Assembly (NCBI GenBank): GCA_036426205.1
Contig: CM071568.1
Coordinates: 304,296,836 to 304,360,835, forward strand
Direction of reading: 5' to 3'
Length of the DNA: 64,000 nucleotides
Source of the DNA: Ascaphus truei
Taxonomy: Eukaryota; Chordata; Amphibia; Anura; Ascaphidae
Shown: one piece after another, positions 25,381 through 36,250 of the stretch
Layout of the letters: the number at the start of each line of letters is the position of its first letter
Position numbering within the stretch: position 1 is the stretch's first letter
Translations under genes and position numbers: made by a program
Notes under the pieces: model-generated
The model's database searches: none
What the model was told of the DNA's origin: nothing
What the model saw: only the letters and a program-made list of their open reading frames with translations

Positions 25381-25965
25381 CCGACGATAAAAAAGGAAAA
25401 GGGCACAGCGTAGTGTAATACGTAACTACACTTTTAATAAATGATAAAAACACAAACTACCCACACTTACGATGTGTAGGAAGTAACTGCACAACTCACG
25501 GATGCCGTCCGAAACATGTAATGAAAACAACCGGCTAGTGTGCATGAGAACTCCCGCAGCTCAGCGATGATAACGTCAGCGGCAGGCGTCTCGCTTCCGG
25601 CGTTGGGCGGCAACGGTAGCTGAACAGGCACCACAGTACTAAGCTCCTCCTCCCTACGCGTTTTGTGACTGAACGTCACTTCCTCGGGATGGTGGAGCTT
25701 AGTGAAGACCTTGCTTATATACATAAACAATAAGGGCACTTCCCACAAAAAGGCGGATAAGATTCTGTGACTGACAGGCTGTGTAACAGACAGATACCAG
25801 CATCTAACACCAGATCGCTGATGGGGTTAATTAAGTCTGTAAACACATCGCTATCAATACATAAAACATTGCGTGGAATATAAACTAAAACATATTGATG
25901 CATAAAAATTAAAATTTAAATGAAATGCATAAAACATGTTAAAAAGGATGGAATTGTAATGAGAA
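25380..25965 (-). repeat. PLE 3' terminal region
   Basis: Lies directly downstream, in the reverse-strand sense, of the PLE stop codon near 25967 and contains the degenerate hammerhead-like motif. No coding region. Confidence 0.5.
25653..25690 (-). ncRNA. Degenerate hammerhead-like motif
   Basis: Reverse strand: core CCGAGGA plus A, stem II GTGAC/GTCAC (5 bp), then AAAACGCGTA. The invariant G after stem II is A, position 4 is C, and stem I is weak, so it is probably inactive. It is kept because stem II pairs fully and the location fits the other PLE motifs. Confidence 0.4.
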
Positions 25966-25966
25966 C

Positions 25967-28300
25967 TTATTGATCTTTTAGAAAGGCTTCTAAGTCAAAC
26001 TCTATATTAAGCCCCAAGGGGGATAAGGTTTTCAACACATAGATCCAGTAACTTTCACGTCTGGACACCGTGTTTAACCTATCACCCCTGCGCCAATTGG
26101 TTTTGGGATTATCAATGCCCATGCAGATAAGGCCATCTGGATTTTGATTGTGTTTTATTCTAAAATGATTAGAGACACTATGTGTCTCTAGACTTCTCTT
26201 GATGTTATACACATGCTCAGCGAAACATCGCTTTAGAGGTCTCCCAGTCCGGCCAACATATTGTAATCCGCATGGACATTGTAATAGATAAACGCAGAAA
26301 TTGGTCTTGCAGTTAATAAATGTATCAATATCGTAGCTTATACCAGTTACGGTAGATTGAAACTGTTTACTCTTTTTGCTATATCTACACCCAATGCAAT
26401 TCTGGCAAGTATATTAGCCTTTAAGGTTATTAAGCCATGTGACATGGCGGTCCTGAAGATTGTCAATGGGACAACTTGGGGACAGCGTAGATTTTAGATT
26501 CCTAGCTCTTCTATACACTATTTGGGGTCTTTTGGGGAGGCAAGTTTTTAGAATTGGGTCTCTTTGGAGAATCCCCCAATGCTTCCTAAACACTTGGGAT
26601 ATCATAGGGGCTAAACCACTATATTGAGTTATGAACATAGGGAATTGTCCCTGGTCTTTCAGGTTTAATTTGTGTACTGCCTCCTTTGAGACAATAGTGG
26701 TCGTATTGATACTGTCTACTGCAGAAATAGCCGTGTCTAGATCTCGCCTGTTATATTCTGTCTCTAGGAATTTATCTTTAAGATCATTCACTTGCTGTTT
26801 ATATACTACAGTACATCATTGAAACAATTCCTCTTAATTCGAAGAGCTTGACCCCTAGGAATATTTTTTAACCACTTGGGGTGGTGATGGCTAGATGCCA
26901 GTAAATATGTATTGGCATTGACTTCTTTATGATAGTTCATGGTCTGTACGGTGTTATTTTCTATATAAAGGATAAGATCAAGGAAGTTGATACTTGTTTT
27001 ATTATGATTGAAAGTGAATCTCAAATTGAGAGTATTGTCATTAAGATAATTCTGGAATTGTTCAAGTTCAGCAGATGACTCCCTCCAGACACACAGCACA
27101 TCATCGATATATATTTTCCAGAGCACCAGGTTTGCACCTAACGGGTTGGAGTTCCAAATGTGGTCCTCCTCCCAAATGGACATGAACAAATTTGCATAAC
27201 TGGGTGCAAACCTGGTGCCCATTGCGGTATCGCATGTCTGGAGGTAAAAGTCATGATCGTAACTGAAATAGTTGTGAGTTAAGATGAACCTGATTCCATC
27301 TATGCTGAATGATTTAAATTTGTCATCTACACTGACATCACTTTCAAGAACTCTCCTAATAGCATCGAGTCCCAACTCATGATCTATGATGGTGTACAAT
27401 GAAACTACGTCGCATGTGACCCAACACATTTCGCCAGTCCAGACGAGATCCTGTATTGTGGTTAACACATGCGAAGTGTCTCTCAGAAATGAGGGGAACC
27501 GAATGACATGTTTCTGAAGGAGATGGTCCAAAAACTGGGAAAGATTTGAGGTGAGGGAGTGGATCCCAGATATTATGGGTCGACCAGGGGGCTATGTGAG
27601 ATTCTTGTGAATCTTCGGGATGAAATAGAAAACCGGAATCCTGGGTTGTTCGATTATCAGGAATTCCAGTTCCCGTTTGGTGATAATCTCATCCCGAAGA
27701 CCCTGATCCAAGAAAACAGCTTGTTTCTAAAGGGGATTGTTGGATTTGACTCCAATTTCAAATAAGTGGTATTGTCACCTAGAATTCTTTGTGACTCCTC
27801 CTCACCTCCTCCCCTTATCTGCCGCCTTAATAACAATGTCTTTATTGCACTCAAGGGATTTGACAGCTTCCTTTTCTTCTCTACTGAGATGCTGCCTATA
27901 ACACTTGAAATTAGAACTAGCTGCTTTTAGATCTGAGATCACCATTTCTGCAAATGTATCAATGAAAGTTCCTTTAATTCCTTTAGGATAAAAGGTAGAT
28001 GGTTTTTTGAAGGGTGTTAGTGGAGGCTTAGTCATCAAGTTGGTTGGACTCAGTAAAATAACCGATCGACTTACTGCATCCTTCATAATATATTTTTTCA
28101 GGGTGATCTTCCTCAAAAACTTATGAACATCTACAAAGGTGTTAAACATATTTGGTCCAATTACCGGGGCGAAATGAAGACCCTTTGAAAGAACTTCTAC
28201 TTGTTTAAGAGAGATATTGCGGATATTGAAAACATTGCTATTTACCAGTCTCTCCCTTGGTCTGGTCTTTTCCTTTCTCTTTCTCATCCTTGTCCCTCCC
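25967..28300 (-). pseudogene. Penelope-like element RT plus GIY-YIG endonuclease (reverse strand)
   Basis: In coding order: 28287-27802, a basic N-terminus and thumb-proximal region ending IKAADKG; then a short broken stretch with FYFIPKIHKN and PPGRPIISGI; 27531-26806, the RT core with SLYTIIDHE, TAMGTRFAPSYANLF and YIDDVLCVW; 26791-26414, the linker; and 26300-25967, the endonuclease with YLLQCPCGLQYVGRT and the C-terminal SYWIYVLKTLSPLGLNIEFD. Penelope-like RTs are telomerase-related and paired with a GIY-YIG nuclease. Several frameshifts and stops (including one before PPGRP) make it inactive, but the domain order is complete. Confidence 0.85.
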
Positions 28301-28439
28301 CTCTTCCCTCTGACTCGTCCGTTCTTGATCTTTTCCTTTCTATTTTTTTTTGGCTCCTGTCTCCCTGATTGGAATCTGGGACCCCTCTATCCTTCCTGGA
28401 ACGGTGCTCGACCCTGACGATTGTCTAAAAAAGAATTCT

Positions 28440-29150
28440 GTCTGTGACCCATTCCATTATTACACTAGACAAAGAAAAGGTAGCGCTAATCTAAAGGAAG
28501 ACCCGCCGCCTTTGATATAACTCTGACCCCCCCGGGTCAGATATAGAACAGGAAAAAAACGTTATATCTATGGCGCTGGGTCACAGGCATAAAGAAATTA
28601 GTAAAAAAGTGTTATACAACCAGTGAATGGATGTGCTCCGCTGGAACTCTTCCAATGAAGGCAGTGAATCATGTAAGAAAAACAAAAACAGACATAGTAT
28701 AATACAGTAACTATACAAAACACTTAACACTAAACAGACATCTGCTGAGACAAGGACTGTAATAAAAAGTATCACATTTAATAAAACAACATTAAAAAGA
28801 TGGGTCACGTCTGCGTCGAAGCCACAGAAGAAATGCCCGCTTACCAGACATTCATTAAATGCTTGCAGTGGATATATTGGAGAGTATCCCCTCTCTTACA
28901 GGCCACACCACGTGTTCTGGCGTCCGACCGGAGCTCCAGGGGAAAACCCTTTCCTGCTTGTGCTGCCGTGGGTCTCTGCACCTCAGGTATGCCGGCTGGT
29001 GTGTGCTGGAGAATCTGCAGTCACGTGTGCTGCTTGGTGGCAAGATATGCCGGTATCTGCAGCCCAGCAATAGGTTGTGGCCCGATACCCACCCTTCACC
29101 CATTCATTTGTACAGTGGCTTCATCATGCAACAATATATACATGGGGGTG
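28440..29150 (-). repeat. PLE 5' terminal region
   Basis: Upstream of the reverse-strand PLE. The section around 28850-28920 resembles 54455-54520 and the reverse complement of 470-530. Short frames on the plus strand run into the Gmr1-type element and are not treated as genes. Confidence 0.5.
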
Positions 29151-29394
29151 GAGGAGGGGAGGGATCAGTGCGGCTGCTTGGAGAAGGGGAATGCAGGGGA
29201 CTCACAGCACACACACAGCACACACACAGCACACACACAGCCCCCCCTACCCAGATGTCAGCTGCTTTGTTTGCCTGTGCGGTTCGGTGCAGGGTTGTGG
29301 GGGGGGGAGGGAGGAGAGGAATCAGTGCGGTTGCTGGGAGAAGGGGACTCACAGCACACACACACAGCCAGCCCCCTCCCCCCCTCCCATCTCG

Positions 29395-30110
29395 GAGGGT
29401 TCCTGGTACAAACTCCCGCAGAGACGCCCGTCCCGGGTCCGAGGCCACTGGATCACTCAAGGGAGGCCGCCACCCACAGTATTCCCCGAGAACCTGGACT
29501 CCTGTCACCCACCCGGTGGAGAGGATAACCCCACCAACCAGAAGGGAGGATCCCAGCCAACAGCGGAGAGGTCCAAACACCGAGCCCCGTCGAGAGCTTC
29601 CGCTGACGACTGAGGTTGCGGATTCAGGAGATGATGAGATGGACTGTTCATATGGCAGAACCACTGCCACAGCTTGTCTCAGAGGGGACCACAATCCGTG
29701 GTTAGTCCCAGCATCTCTGGAGGGGTCAAAAGTAAACGCCATGCTGGACTCGGGCTCTGGAAAAACCCTGATCCTAGAGGGCCTAATTCCAAGCAATAGA
29801 TTCTCCTTGGAATATCGAGTGTATCCATGGGGATACAAAGAGATACCCGACGGCGAACGTTCTACTGCGTATCCAGGATCAAGAGGCTAGCCTACTAGTG
29901 GGAGTTGCTCCCTGGCTACCTGCTCCTGTTGTACTTGGCCGAGACTGGCCCTAACTCGAAACATTGTTGGCCCCTACTCCTATGGAGCCTACTTCTCTGG
30001 TACCGGAGAAGCCCAGAGACTTGTTCCCTTTTTCCCCAGAGATTTTTCCCCATAAACACCATATCCCAAAGACACGTAAATAGAGACGTCCGGAAAAAGA
30101 GGACTGGTTA
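29395..30110 (+). pseudogene. Gmr1-type gag C-terminus and aspartic protease
   Basis: The frame ending at 29890 contains NAMLDSGSGKTLI, with the D-S-G triad of retroviral-type aspartic proteases; the frame then breaks. In another frame the sequence continues with a 'PWLPAPVVLGRDW' segment near 29905-29950, typical of the end of gypsy proteases. The upstream portion is proline-rich and probably gag-derived; no zinc knuckle was seen. The protease would process the polyprotein. Confidence 0.6.
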
Positions 30111-30161
30111 AGAAAGGCTGGGACTCTTGGTAACATTAGTCAGCCCAAAGGACTGCAGGTC

Positions 30162-31313
30162 ATGGCCGGGGATGACCAAGGTGGGGAACAGATAGATACG
30201 GGAGTGTTGTCAGACCTGGATCTTCCTGACTTCCGTCAGAGGCAGAGGAAGGACCCAGCTCTGGCTAGACAATATGAGAAGGTGGTACAGGTCAACAACA
30301 AGATAATGGATGAACAAGGTGTAAAAGTGTTTCCACATTTTGAACTGTTGAATGACATTCTATATCGTGTGAATAAGGTTACACAAACAGGGGAGGTCAT
30401 TCGACAGATGCTAGTCCCTAAAGGGTTGATTAAAACAGTGTTGACCCTAGCCCATACTCTCCCATGGGGTGGTGATTTGGGCAGAGATAAGACCACGGAC
30501 CGCATCTCGTCCCGGTTTTACTGGCCAGGCATACATGGTGACATCATGAAACTATGTGAGACATGTCCTGAATGCCAGTTAACTAGCCAAAAAGGACAGA
30601 AGCCGGCTCCCTTGGTTCCTCTGCCCTTGGTAGCCGTCCCATTCGAGAGAATTGGGGTAGATTTGGTCGGACCATTAGAACCCTCTGCGAAGGAACATAA
30701 ATTTATACTCGTTGTTGTAGATTATGCCACCAGATATCCTGAGGCCTTCCCTCTGAGATCAGCCACTGCTAAACAGGTTGCTCACAGGCTGTTAGAACTG
30801 TTTTCTAGGGTAGGACTTCCCCAAGTAATGTTAACTGACCAGGGAACAAATTTCATGGCAAAGTTAATGCAGGATGTCCTGAAGTTATTGGAGGTAAAAT
30901 CCGTCCGGACCTCGGTCTACCATCCTCAGACTGATGGATTGGTAGAGAGGTTTAACCGTACTTTAAAAACCATGCTTAGGAAGTTTGTGGACACTGAAAA
31001 GCGAGCTTGGGATGAACTTCTCCCTTTCCTGTTGTTTGCGGTACGAGAAGTTCCCCAATCATCCACAGGCTTCTCCCCGTTTGAGCTCCTATATGGACGC
31101 CAACCTCGGGGTATTCTCGACCTACTGAAGGAATCCTGGGAGGAGGAGCCCTCCCCCTCCAAGAATACCCTTCAGTATGTCATAGACCTTAGAAACCGCC
31201 TAGACATGATAGGTCGGTTTGCTAAGGAAAACCTCAAATCTGCTCAAGAACGTCAAGAGAGGCAGTACAACCAAAATGCTCGCTTGAGGGTCTTCCAACC
31301 TGGGGCCAAGTGA
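30162..31313 (+). CDS. Integrase of the Gmr1-type element
   Basis: A 383-aa frame. The N-terminal zinc-binding H-H-C-C region is around residues 105-145 (HTLPWGGD...CETCPECQL). The catalytic core has Asp in GVDLVGPL, Asp in LTDQGTNF and Glu in DGLVERFNRTLK, giving a complete D,D-35-E type set. The core continues into FLLFAVREVPQSSTGFSPFELLYGR. The frame ends at a premature stop caused by a lost base at about 31311; the GPY/F module follows in the next frame. It inserts element cDNA into host DNA. The natural product is a fusion with protease and RT, so the ATG used here need not be real. Confidence 0.85.
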   Translation: MAGDDQGGEQIDTGVLSDLDLPDFRQRQRKDPALARQYEKVVQVNNKIMDEQGVKVFPHFELLNDILYRVNKVTQTGEVIRQMLVPKGLIKTVLTLAHTLPWGGDLGRDKTTDRISSRFYWPGIHGDIMKLCETCPECQLTSQKGQKPAPLVPLPLVAVPFERIGVDLVGPLEPSAKEHKFILVVVDYATRYPEAFPLRSATAKQVAHRLLELFSRVGLPQVMLTDQGTNFMAKLMQDVLKLLEVKSVRTSVYHPQTDGLVERFNRTLKTMLRKFVDTEKRAWDELLPFLLFAVREVPQSSTGFSPFELLYGRQPRGILDLLKESWEEEPSPSKNTLQYVIDLRNRLDMIGRFAKENLKSAQERQERQYNQNARLRVFQPGAK

Positions 31314-33063
31314 TGTTACTACTACCGACATCAGAGAGTAAACTCCTTGCGAAGTGGCAGGGTCCTTTCCAAGTTCTCCGCTGCACCGGGGAGGTGAACT
31401 ATGAGATCTCTCAACCAGGGTCCAGGAAGGGTAAACAAATCTACCACGTGAACCTCCTGAAACCCTGGAAAACTATGAGATCGCTGTTCATTCACCCTCG
31501 GGAAGGAGAGACGGATTTGGGTCCAAAGCTTCCAAAGGATAGTACGTACAATGACCATCAGGTTCCCATGGGAGGGCAGTTAACAACGGAACAAAGGTCA
31601 GACCTACTTGATGTATGTGACCAGTTCCCAGATGTTTTTTCTGAGCTGCCAGGGCAGACTGATTTAGTGTCCCATAGGATTGAGACAGAACCTGGCGTAA
31701 AAGTACGGCCCCGTCCCTATAGATTGCCAGAGGGCCGAAAAGACCTTGGTGAGAGGGAGATAATAGACATGTTGGAATTGGGCGTGATCGAGGAGTCCCA
31801 CAGCGAATGGTGTAGCCCTATCGTGTTGGTCCCTAAACCAGATTGGAAGGTGAGGTTTTGTGTGGATCTGCGAAAGGTAAATGCTGTATCCAGATTTGAT
31901 GCATATCCAATGCCTAGGGTGGATGAATTGCTTGACTCGCTTGGTAAAGCAGAGTATATCTCCACCCTAGATCTCACGAAAGGATATTGGCAGATACCTC
32001 TAGCGGAAGAATCCAAATGCAAAACTGCCTTCGCCACCCCTCTCGGTTTATACCAATTCGTCACTATGCCATTTGGGTTACATGGGGCTCCAGCCACGTT
32101 CCAAAGGTTAATGGACAAGGTACTACGACCCCATAGGGCATATGCCGCGGCCTACTTGGATGACATTGTCATCTATAGCAGACACTGGCAGTCTCATATA
32201 AAAAGGTTAAGGGCAGTCCTAACGTCCTTAAGAGAAGCAGGGCTCACTGCAAATCCAAAAAAATGTGCCCTGGGTAAATCCACTACAAAGTACTTGGGCT
32301 ATGCCGTTGGGGGAGGGATAGTAAGGCCACTAGCTAGCAAGGTGGCCGCCATAAAGGAAGTCCCCACCCCACAGACAAAGACACAAGTCAGCTCCCTTTT
32401 GGGGTTAGCAGGGTATTACCGGAGGTTTATCCCCAATTTTTCAGAAATATCTGCACCCCTAACAGATCTGACAAAAAAGAGTGCCCTGACCCAAGTTAAA
32501 TGGTCTTGGGAGTGCCAAGACACCTTTGACATGCTACAAAAGTGCCTGTCAGAGGGCCCCGCTCTTCAGAGCCCAGATTTTAAAGAGCCCTTCATCATCC
32601 AGACGGATGCCTCAGAGGTAGGACTGGGAGCAGTGCTGTCTCAGCAATTTGATGGTGTTGAACACCCCATACTGTTCATCAGCCGGAAGCTGTTCCCAAG
32701 GGAAGTGAGGTATTCCGTTATTGAGAAGGAGTGCCTCGCTGTAAAATGGGCAATTGAGGCCTTGAGACATTAAGTCGCCTGAGTACACTTCACCCTGGTC
32801 ACTGACCATGCGCCCTTGAAGTGGTTAAACACCATGAAGGACACAAATCCAAGGTTGACCAGGTGGTATATTGCCCTCCAACCCTTCTCTTTTGATATTC
32901 AGCATAGACCTGGAAAGGACCATGGAAATGCTGATTTTTTGTCAAGAGAAGGAGTGGAGGGTCGGGCTTCAGCCGTGTGGGACACTAGCCACACACAAAC
33001 AGGGGAGGTATGTGACAGAGTGAAGTCAACTCCTATCAGTTACGCCTGGGAGACATATGTCTG
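31313..33063 (+). pseudogene. Gmr1-type reverse transcriptase and RNase H (two stops)
   Basis: Begins with the GPF-type module (KLLAKWQGPFQVLRCTGEV), then RT: LGVIEESHSEWCSPIVLVPK, FCVDLRKVN, TLDLTKGYWQIPL, MPFGLHGAPATFQRLM and the catalytic YLDDIVIY. RNase H follows (TDASEVGLGAVLSQ, then the tether). In-frame stops at 32770 and 32779 break RNase H; copy 2 at 59.1 kb has TAT and GGA codons there, so these are nonsense mutations of this copy. The reading ends at 33061-33063, overlapping the start of the LTR. Confidence 0.85.
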
Positions 33064-33516
33064 AGTGCTTCATCCAGCACTCATAAGGGTTAACTCAGGT
33101 GGAAGTTAGGAAATCAGAATTCTTTAGCTGACACCTGAGAGCCAGCAAGGTAGAAAAAGGATCATGTGACTGGCAGTAGCTGCCTTAGAGAGGAGCACAC
33201 TGCTGCGTGAGCCCTGAGCCAGAGGGATTTCACCAAAGACTACTTCAACTAAAGTTAGGATTATTCATTTGTTTACTGACTGCTTAAAGTACCCTTATGG
33301 TTTGGTTCTGGTTTAGCCAGCCAGCCTGCTAGATAGGTCTGCTGTGTTATTAGTCAGTTTTTCTCCCAAAGTGGAGCAGGATTTATTTTGTTAAAGGGAC
33401 AGTGTACCCGCATGTTATGTTACTGTGGAGAAATAAAGCCACTGAACGTTTTTATTTATCCTGGAACTATACGTGTGGACTGTTCCCTGACCTCGGCTAC
33501 AGGCCGTCCTGCCACA
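33062..33516 (+). repeat. 3' LTR of Gmr1-type copy 1
   Basis: Starts TGAGTGCTTC and ends CTGCCACA (455 bp). It is nearly collinear with the 3' LTR of copy 2 (59836-60291). It contains an 'aataaag' polyadenylation-type signal near 33431. Confidence 0.75.
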
Positions 33517-33517
33517 C

Positions 33518-35000
33518 CATCATATACAAAAGATACAACGGCCGTTTTAAATCTAGTTAAAACAATTATATGGCAAGAAAATTACAGATGGGCTACTTTC
33601 GACGTCCAGTCGTTATACACCTGTATTCCCCAGAATAAAGGTATAGAAGCTGTCAGTGAGACTAATGCAGGATCCCGATTTGCATCCATTGAACTGTGAT
33701 TTTATTGTCGATGCCATAAAATATATACTGTCACATAACTACTTTCTTTTTATGAATCAATTTGTTATTCAGTTATGTGGCACAGCTATGGGGACACATT
33801 TTGCCTTTAGCTAAGCCAATATTTATATGGGAACATGGGAAGATTGATTTATTTGGAATAATAATACCTTTTACAACCATGTCATCATTTGGCAAAGATA
33901 TATTGATGATATCTTGTGTATTTGGGAGGGTGATGAGTGCACCTTAGACCTATTCAAAATATATCTTTATGAAAATGATTTCAATTTGAGATTCACTGCA
34001 GAAACCAATGCTAATGAAATAATTTTTTTAGATCTCAACTTGGAATCTAGAATTGGTCTGAACATTAACACCAAAACTTTTTTTTAAAAGTGGACATTAA
34101 CAGTTCTCTATTGTCTTCCAGTAACCACAAAAGATCCTGGATTGACAATATACCTTTAAGTCAGTTCATACGCATTAGACGCAATTGTAGCCAACAAACT
34201 GATTTTGATATCCAATCTGTAACTCCGTTTGAAAAATGTATCGAACGAGGGTATGATAGGGCTCTTCTAATTAAATCATTAGAAAAAGTTAATAATATGG
34301 ATAGGGAATCTCTTTTGTTACAGAACAACCAAAAACAAAATAATGAGGATAACATAAGTGATAATAAGATCAAAGTTCCATTTATTACATAATATAATTC
34401 AGTTAGTATGCATATTCAGAAAATGATTAGCAAAAACTGGAACATTTTATGTAATGACCCTGTCCTTGGCCCTTCCCTCCAGTCACAACCAAGCTTCATT
34501 TACCGTAGGTCCAAAAATTTAAAACACTATCTGGCACCAAGTGATATCGGACCTCCAATTAATTCTATGTCGGTGATCACATGGTTGCCAAAGAAACCCA
34601 ACGGGAATTTTAGTTGTGGCAAATGTAAAGCTTGTAAAATGCTCAATCCAGATCGTAAACAATTTGTTTCTAATACCACGAAGGAAAGTTTTGTGGTTAA
34701 AGATTGTATATCATGTCAGTCCACACACGTAATCTATCTCCTACAGTGTCCATGTGGATACCAATATGTTGGGCGCACAAAAAGATACCTCAGAATTAGA
34801 ATTCTTGAGCACGCCAGAAATATTAGACTAGGTCTGGAACACCATAGTGTTTCCAGACCTTTTAAAAATAAACATAATTGTGATTCTATATTGGTATCCA
34901 GATTGTCCCGATGGGGAGACGCGGTGGAGATAGAGACAAGATGCTCTCAAAGCAAGAGTGTCTATGGATTTACAAGATGCAAACTTTGTCCCCATTAGGA
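33518..35000 (+). pseudogene. Penelope-like element, RT remnant plus endonuclease
   Basis: The RT part (33518-34080) is heavily broken but shows ATFDVQSLYTCIP and a YIDDI-like site near 33898. After 34090 long open segments remain: 34090-34392 and 34408-34998. The latter has the CGKCKACK zinc-like cluster, YLLQCPCGYQYVGRTKR and RILEHARNIRLGLEHHSVSR of the GIY-YIG nuclease. A frameshift removes the usual C-terminal W-Y/F-L-K-T segment. It starts directly after the gypsy LTR, so its 5' part is lost. Confidence 0.8.
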
Positions 35001-35950
35001 TTAAATGAGGAAATTTATGTCTGGTCCTTGTACTGACCTAATGCATTTGAATGACATTAGTTATTTTTATCTATGATATAATAGCAATATGTGTATGAAT
35101 GCACATTTCTGTTCCTTCTCTCTATGGTTCACTATGGTGTAAGGTATTACTCTGGTTTATACTTCTACTCCTTTTCATTAGTCACTGAGTATTTGATAGT
35201 ATTCTTCTACCGTTTTTATTTTGTACTAATGTATGTCTCTTTATTTTTTAGCATCATCTTTTTACGTTTTTTACATAGTGGTTTGAATAAATTTTCTGCA
35301 TTTTAAATGTAATTTGTTGTAATTAGAGTTGTTTGTAACCTACATTGTTATGATATGCCTTCCCTAAGTGAGGGGCTGGACTATCCATCAACAGCAAATC
35401 ACAGGAGGAGTATAGGTATATAGAGCGCCCTTTTTGATACCTCCGACATTCCCAGATGAAGTATATCCTATATACGAAACGCGTTGGACTGAAGAGGGTG
35501 CATTCCTAATATCACCCACTGAGGTTTATTTTGTATATTGCCATTATTCTCTTTTATACGGGACATTCTCCGGTTGCATTTCTGGCTACCCTTGCTGGTG
35601 ACCTGCTAAAGACACGACTTGTGTCACTCCATTGGCACCGCTTGATGATGTCACTGGCGTGCGTTTGCTGACTCGACGCCGCGGAACTGGAGGAAAGCCC
35701 TTCTCTCCGTGGTGGCGGTGACCGCGCTTACACCCTGCGGCTAAGGGTCTTGATCCATTTGAGCAGAGGACATTTAAAGACTACCATACGGAAGTGCAGG
35801 AGGAGAATTGATCTGGTGACCGATACCATCATATCCACGGTTGCAGAGCACAGAGTGGTAACATGTCCATATACATGTCATGCTAATTATACAGATAATT
35901 GATGTACGTGCAATAGTCCCCTGTTTCACTAATACAAAAATATTTTATTA
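35000..35950 (+). repeat. PLE 3' terminal region
   Basis: AT-rich, non-coding, downstream of the PLE stop, with the hammerhead-like motif at 35450-35488. No other gene. Confidence 0.5.
35450..35488 (+). ncRNA. Hammerhead-like ribozyme motif (PLE type)
   Basis: Stem I TCC with GGA (3 bp), core CAGATGA plus A, stem II GTATAT/ATATAC closed by three bases, then GAAACGCGTT. Core positions 3 and 8 are C and G. Position 4 is A instead of U, which would weaken catalysis. Confidence 0.5.
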
Positions 35951-35995
35951 TACTACACCATGAGGTTTTTTGCGCTGTTTCTCTTTTTGTTTTTG

Positions 35996-36198
35996 AGATT
36001 CTGGGGCAGTCTCACAGAAATTGCCTCAACATTTCTGTAAAATTCTTAATGGCCCATCGGATTAACACAGCAGGGGGTCCTGCAGTCCCATTCAGTTTGC
36101 AGGGACTCCCTACTGTGTTAATCCTATGGGCCATTAAGAATCTCACAGAAATGTTGAGGCAATGTTGAGGCATTTACTGTGAGACTGTCCCAGAATCT
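35996..36198. mobile_element. Foldback (palindromic) MITE
   Basis: The left half (from 'agattctggggcagtctc') is the reverse complement of the right half (to 'gagactgtcccagaatct'), apart from a 10-bp duplication in the right arm near 36160-36170 and a short centre. It has no coding capacity. The superfamily is unclear because no target duplication stands out. Confidence 0.75.
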
Positions 36199-36250
36199 AC
36201 CCATGCAGAGTTCTAATACTCGTTGCTGCATCTGTACAGTATGTAATATA

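Larger units (their letters stand above)
29395..33516 (+). mobile_element. Gmr1-type Ty3/gypsy retrotransposon, copy 1
   Basis: Order on the plus strand: gag remnant and protease, integrase, reverse transcriptase, RNase H, 3' LTR. Integrase upstream of RT is the copia-like order found in the Gmr1 group of gypsy elements first described from fish. No 5' LTR is visible, so the element is 5'-truncated. RT and integrase residues are well kept, but a frameshift and two stops make this copy defective. Confidence 0.85.

Noticed and set aside
28800..29613. Three long overlapping frames before the gypsy protease
   Set aside because: Frames overlap on both strands, cross CA-rich repeats and PLE terminal sequence, and show no capsid or zinc-knuckle motif; only the part near the protease is retained.
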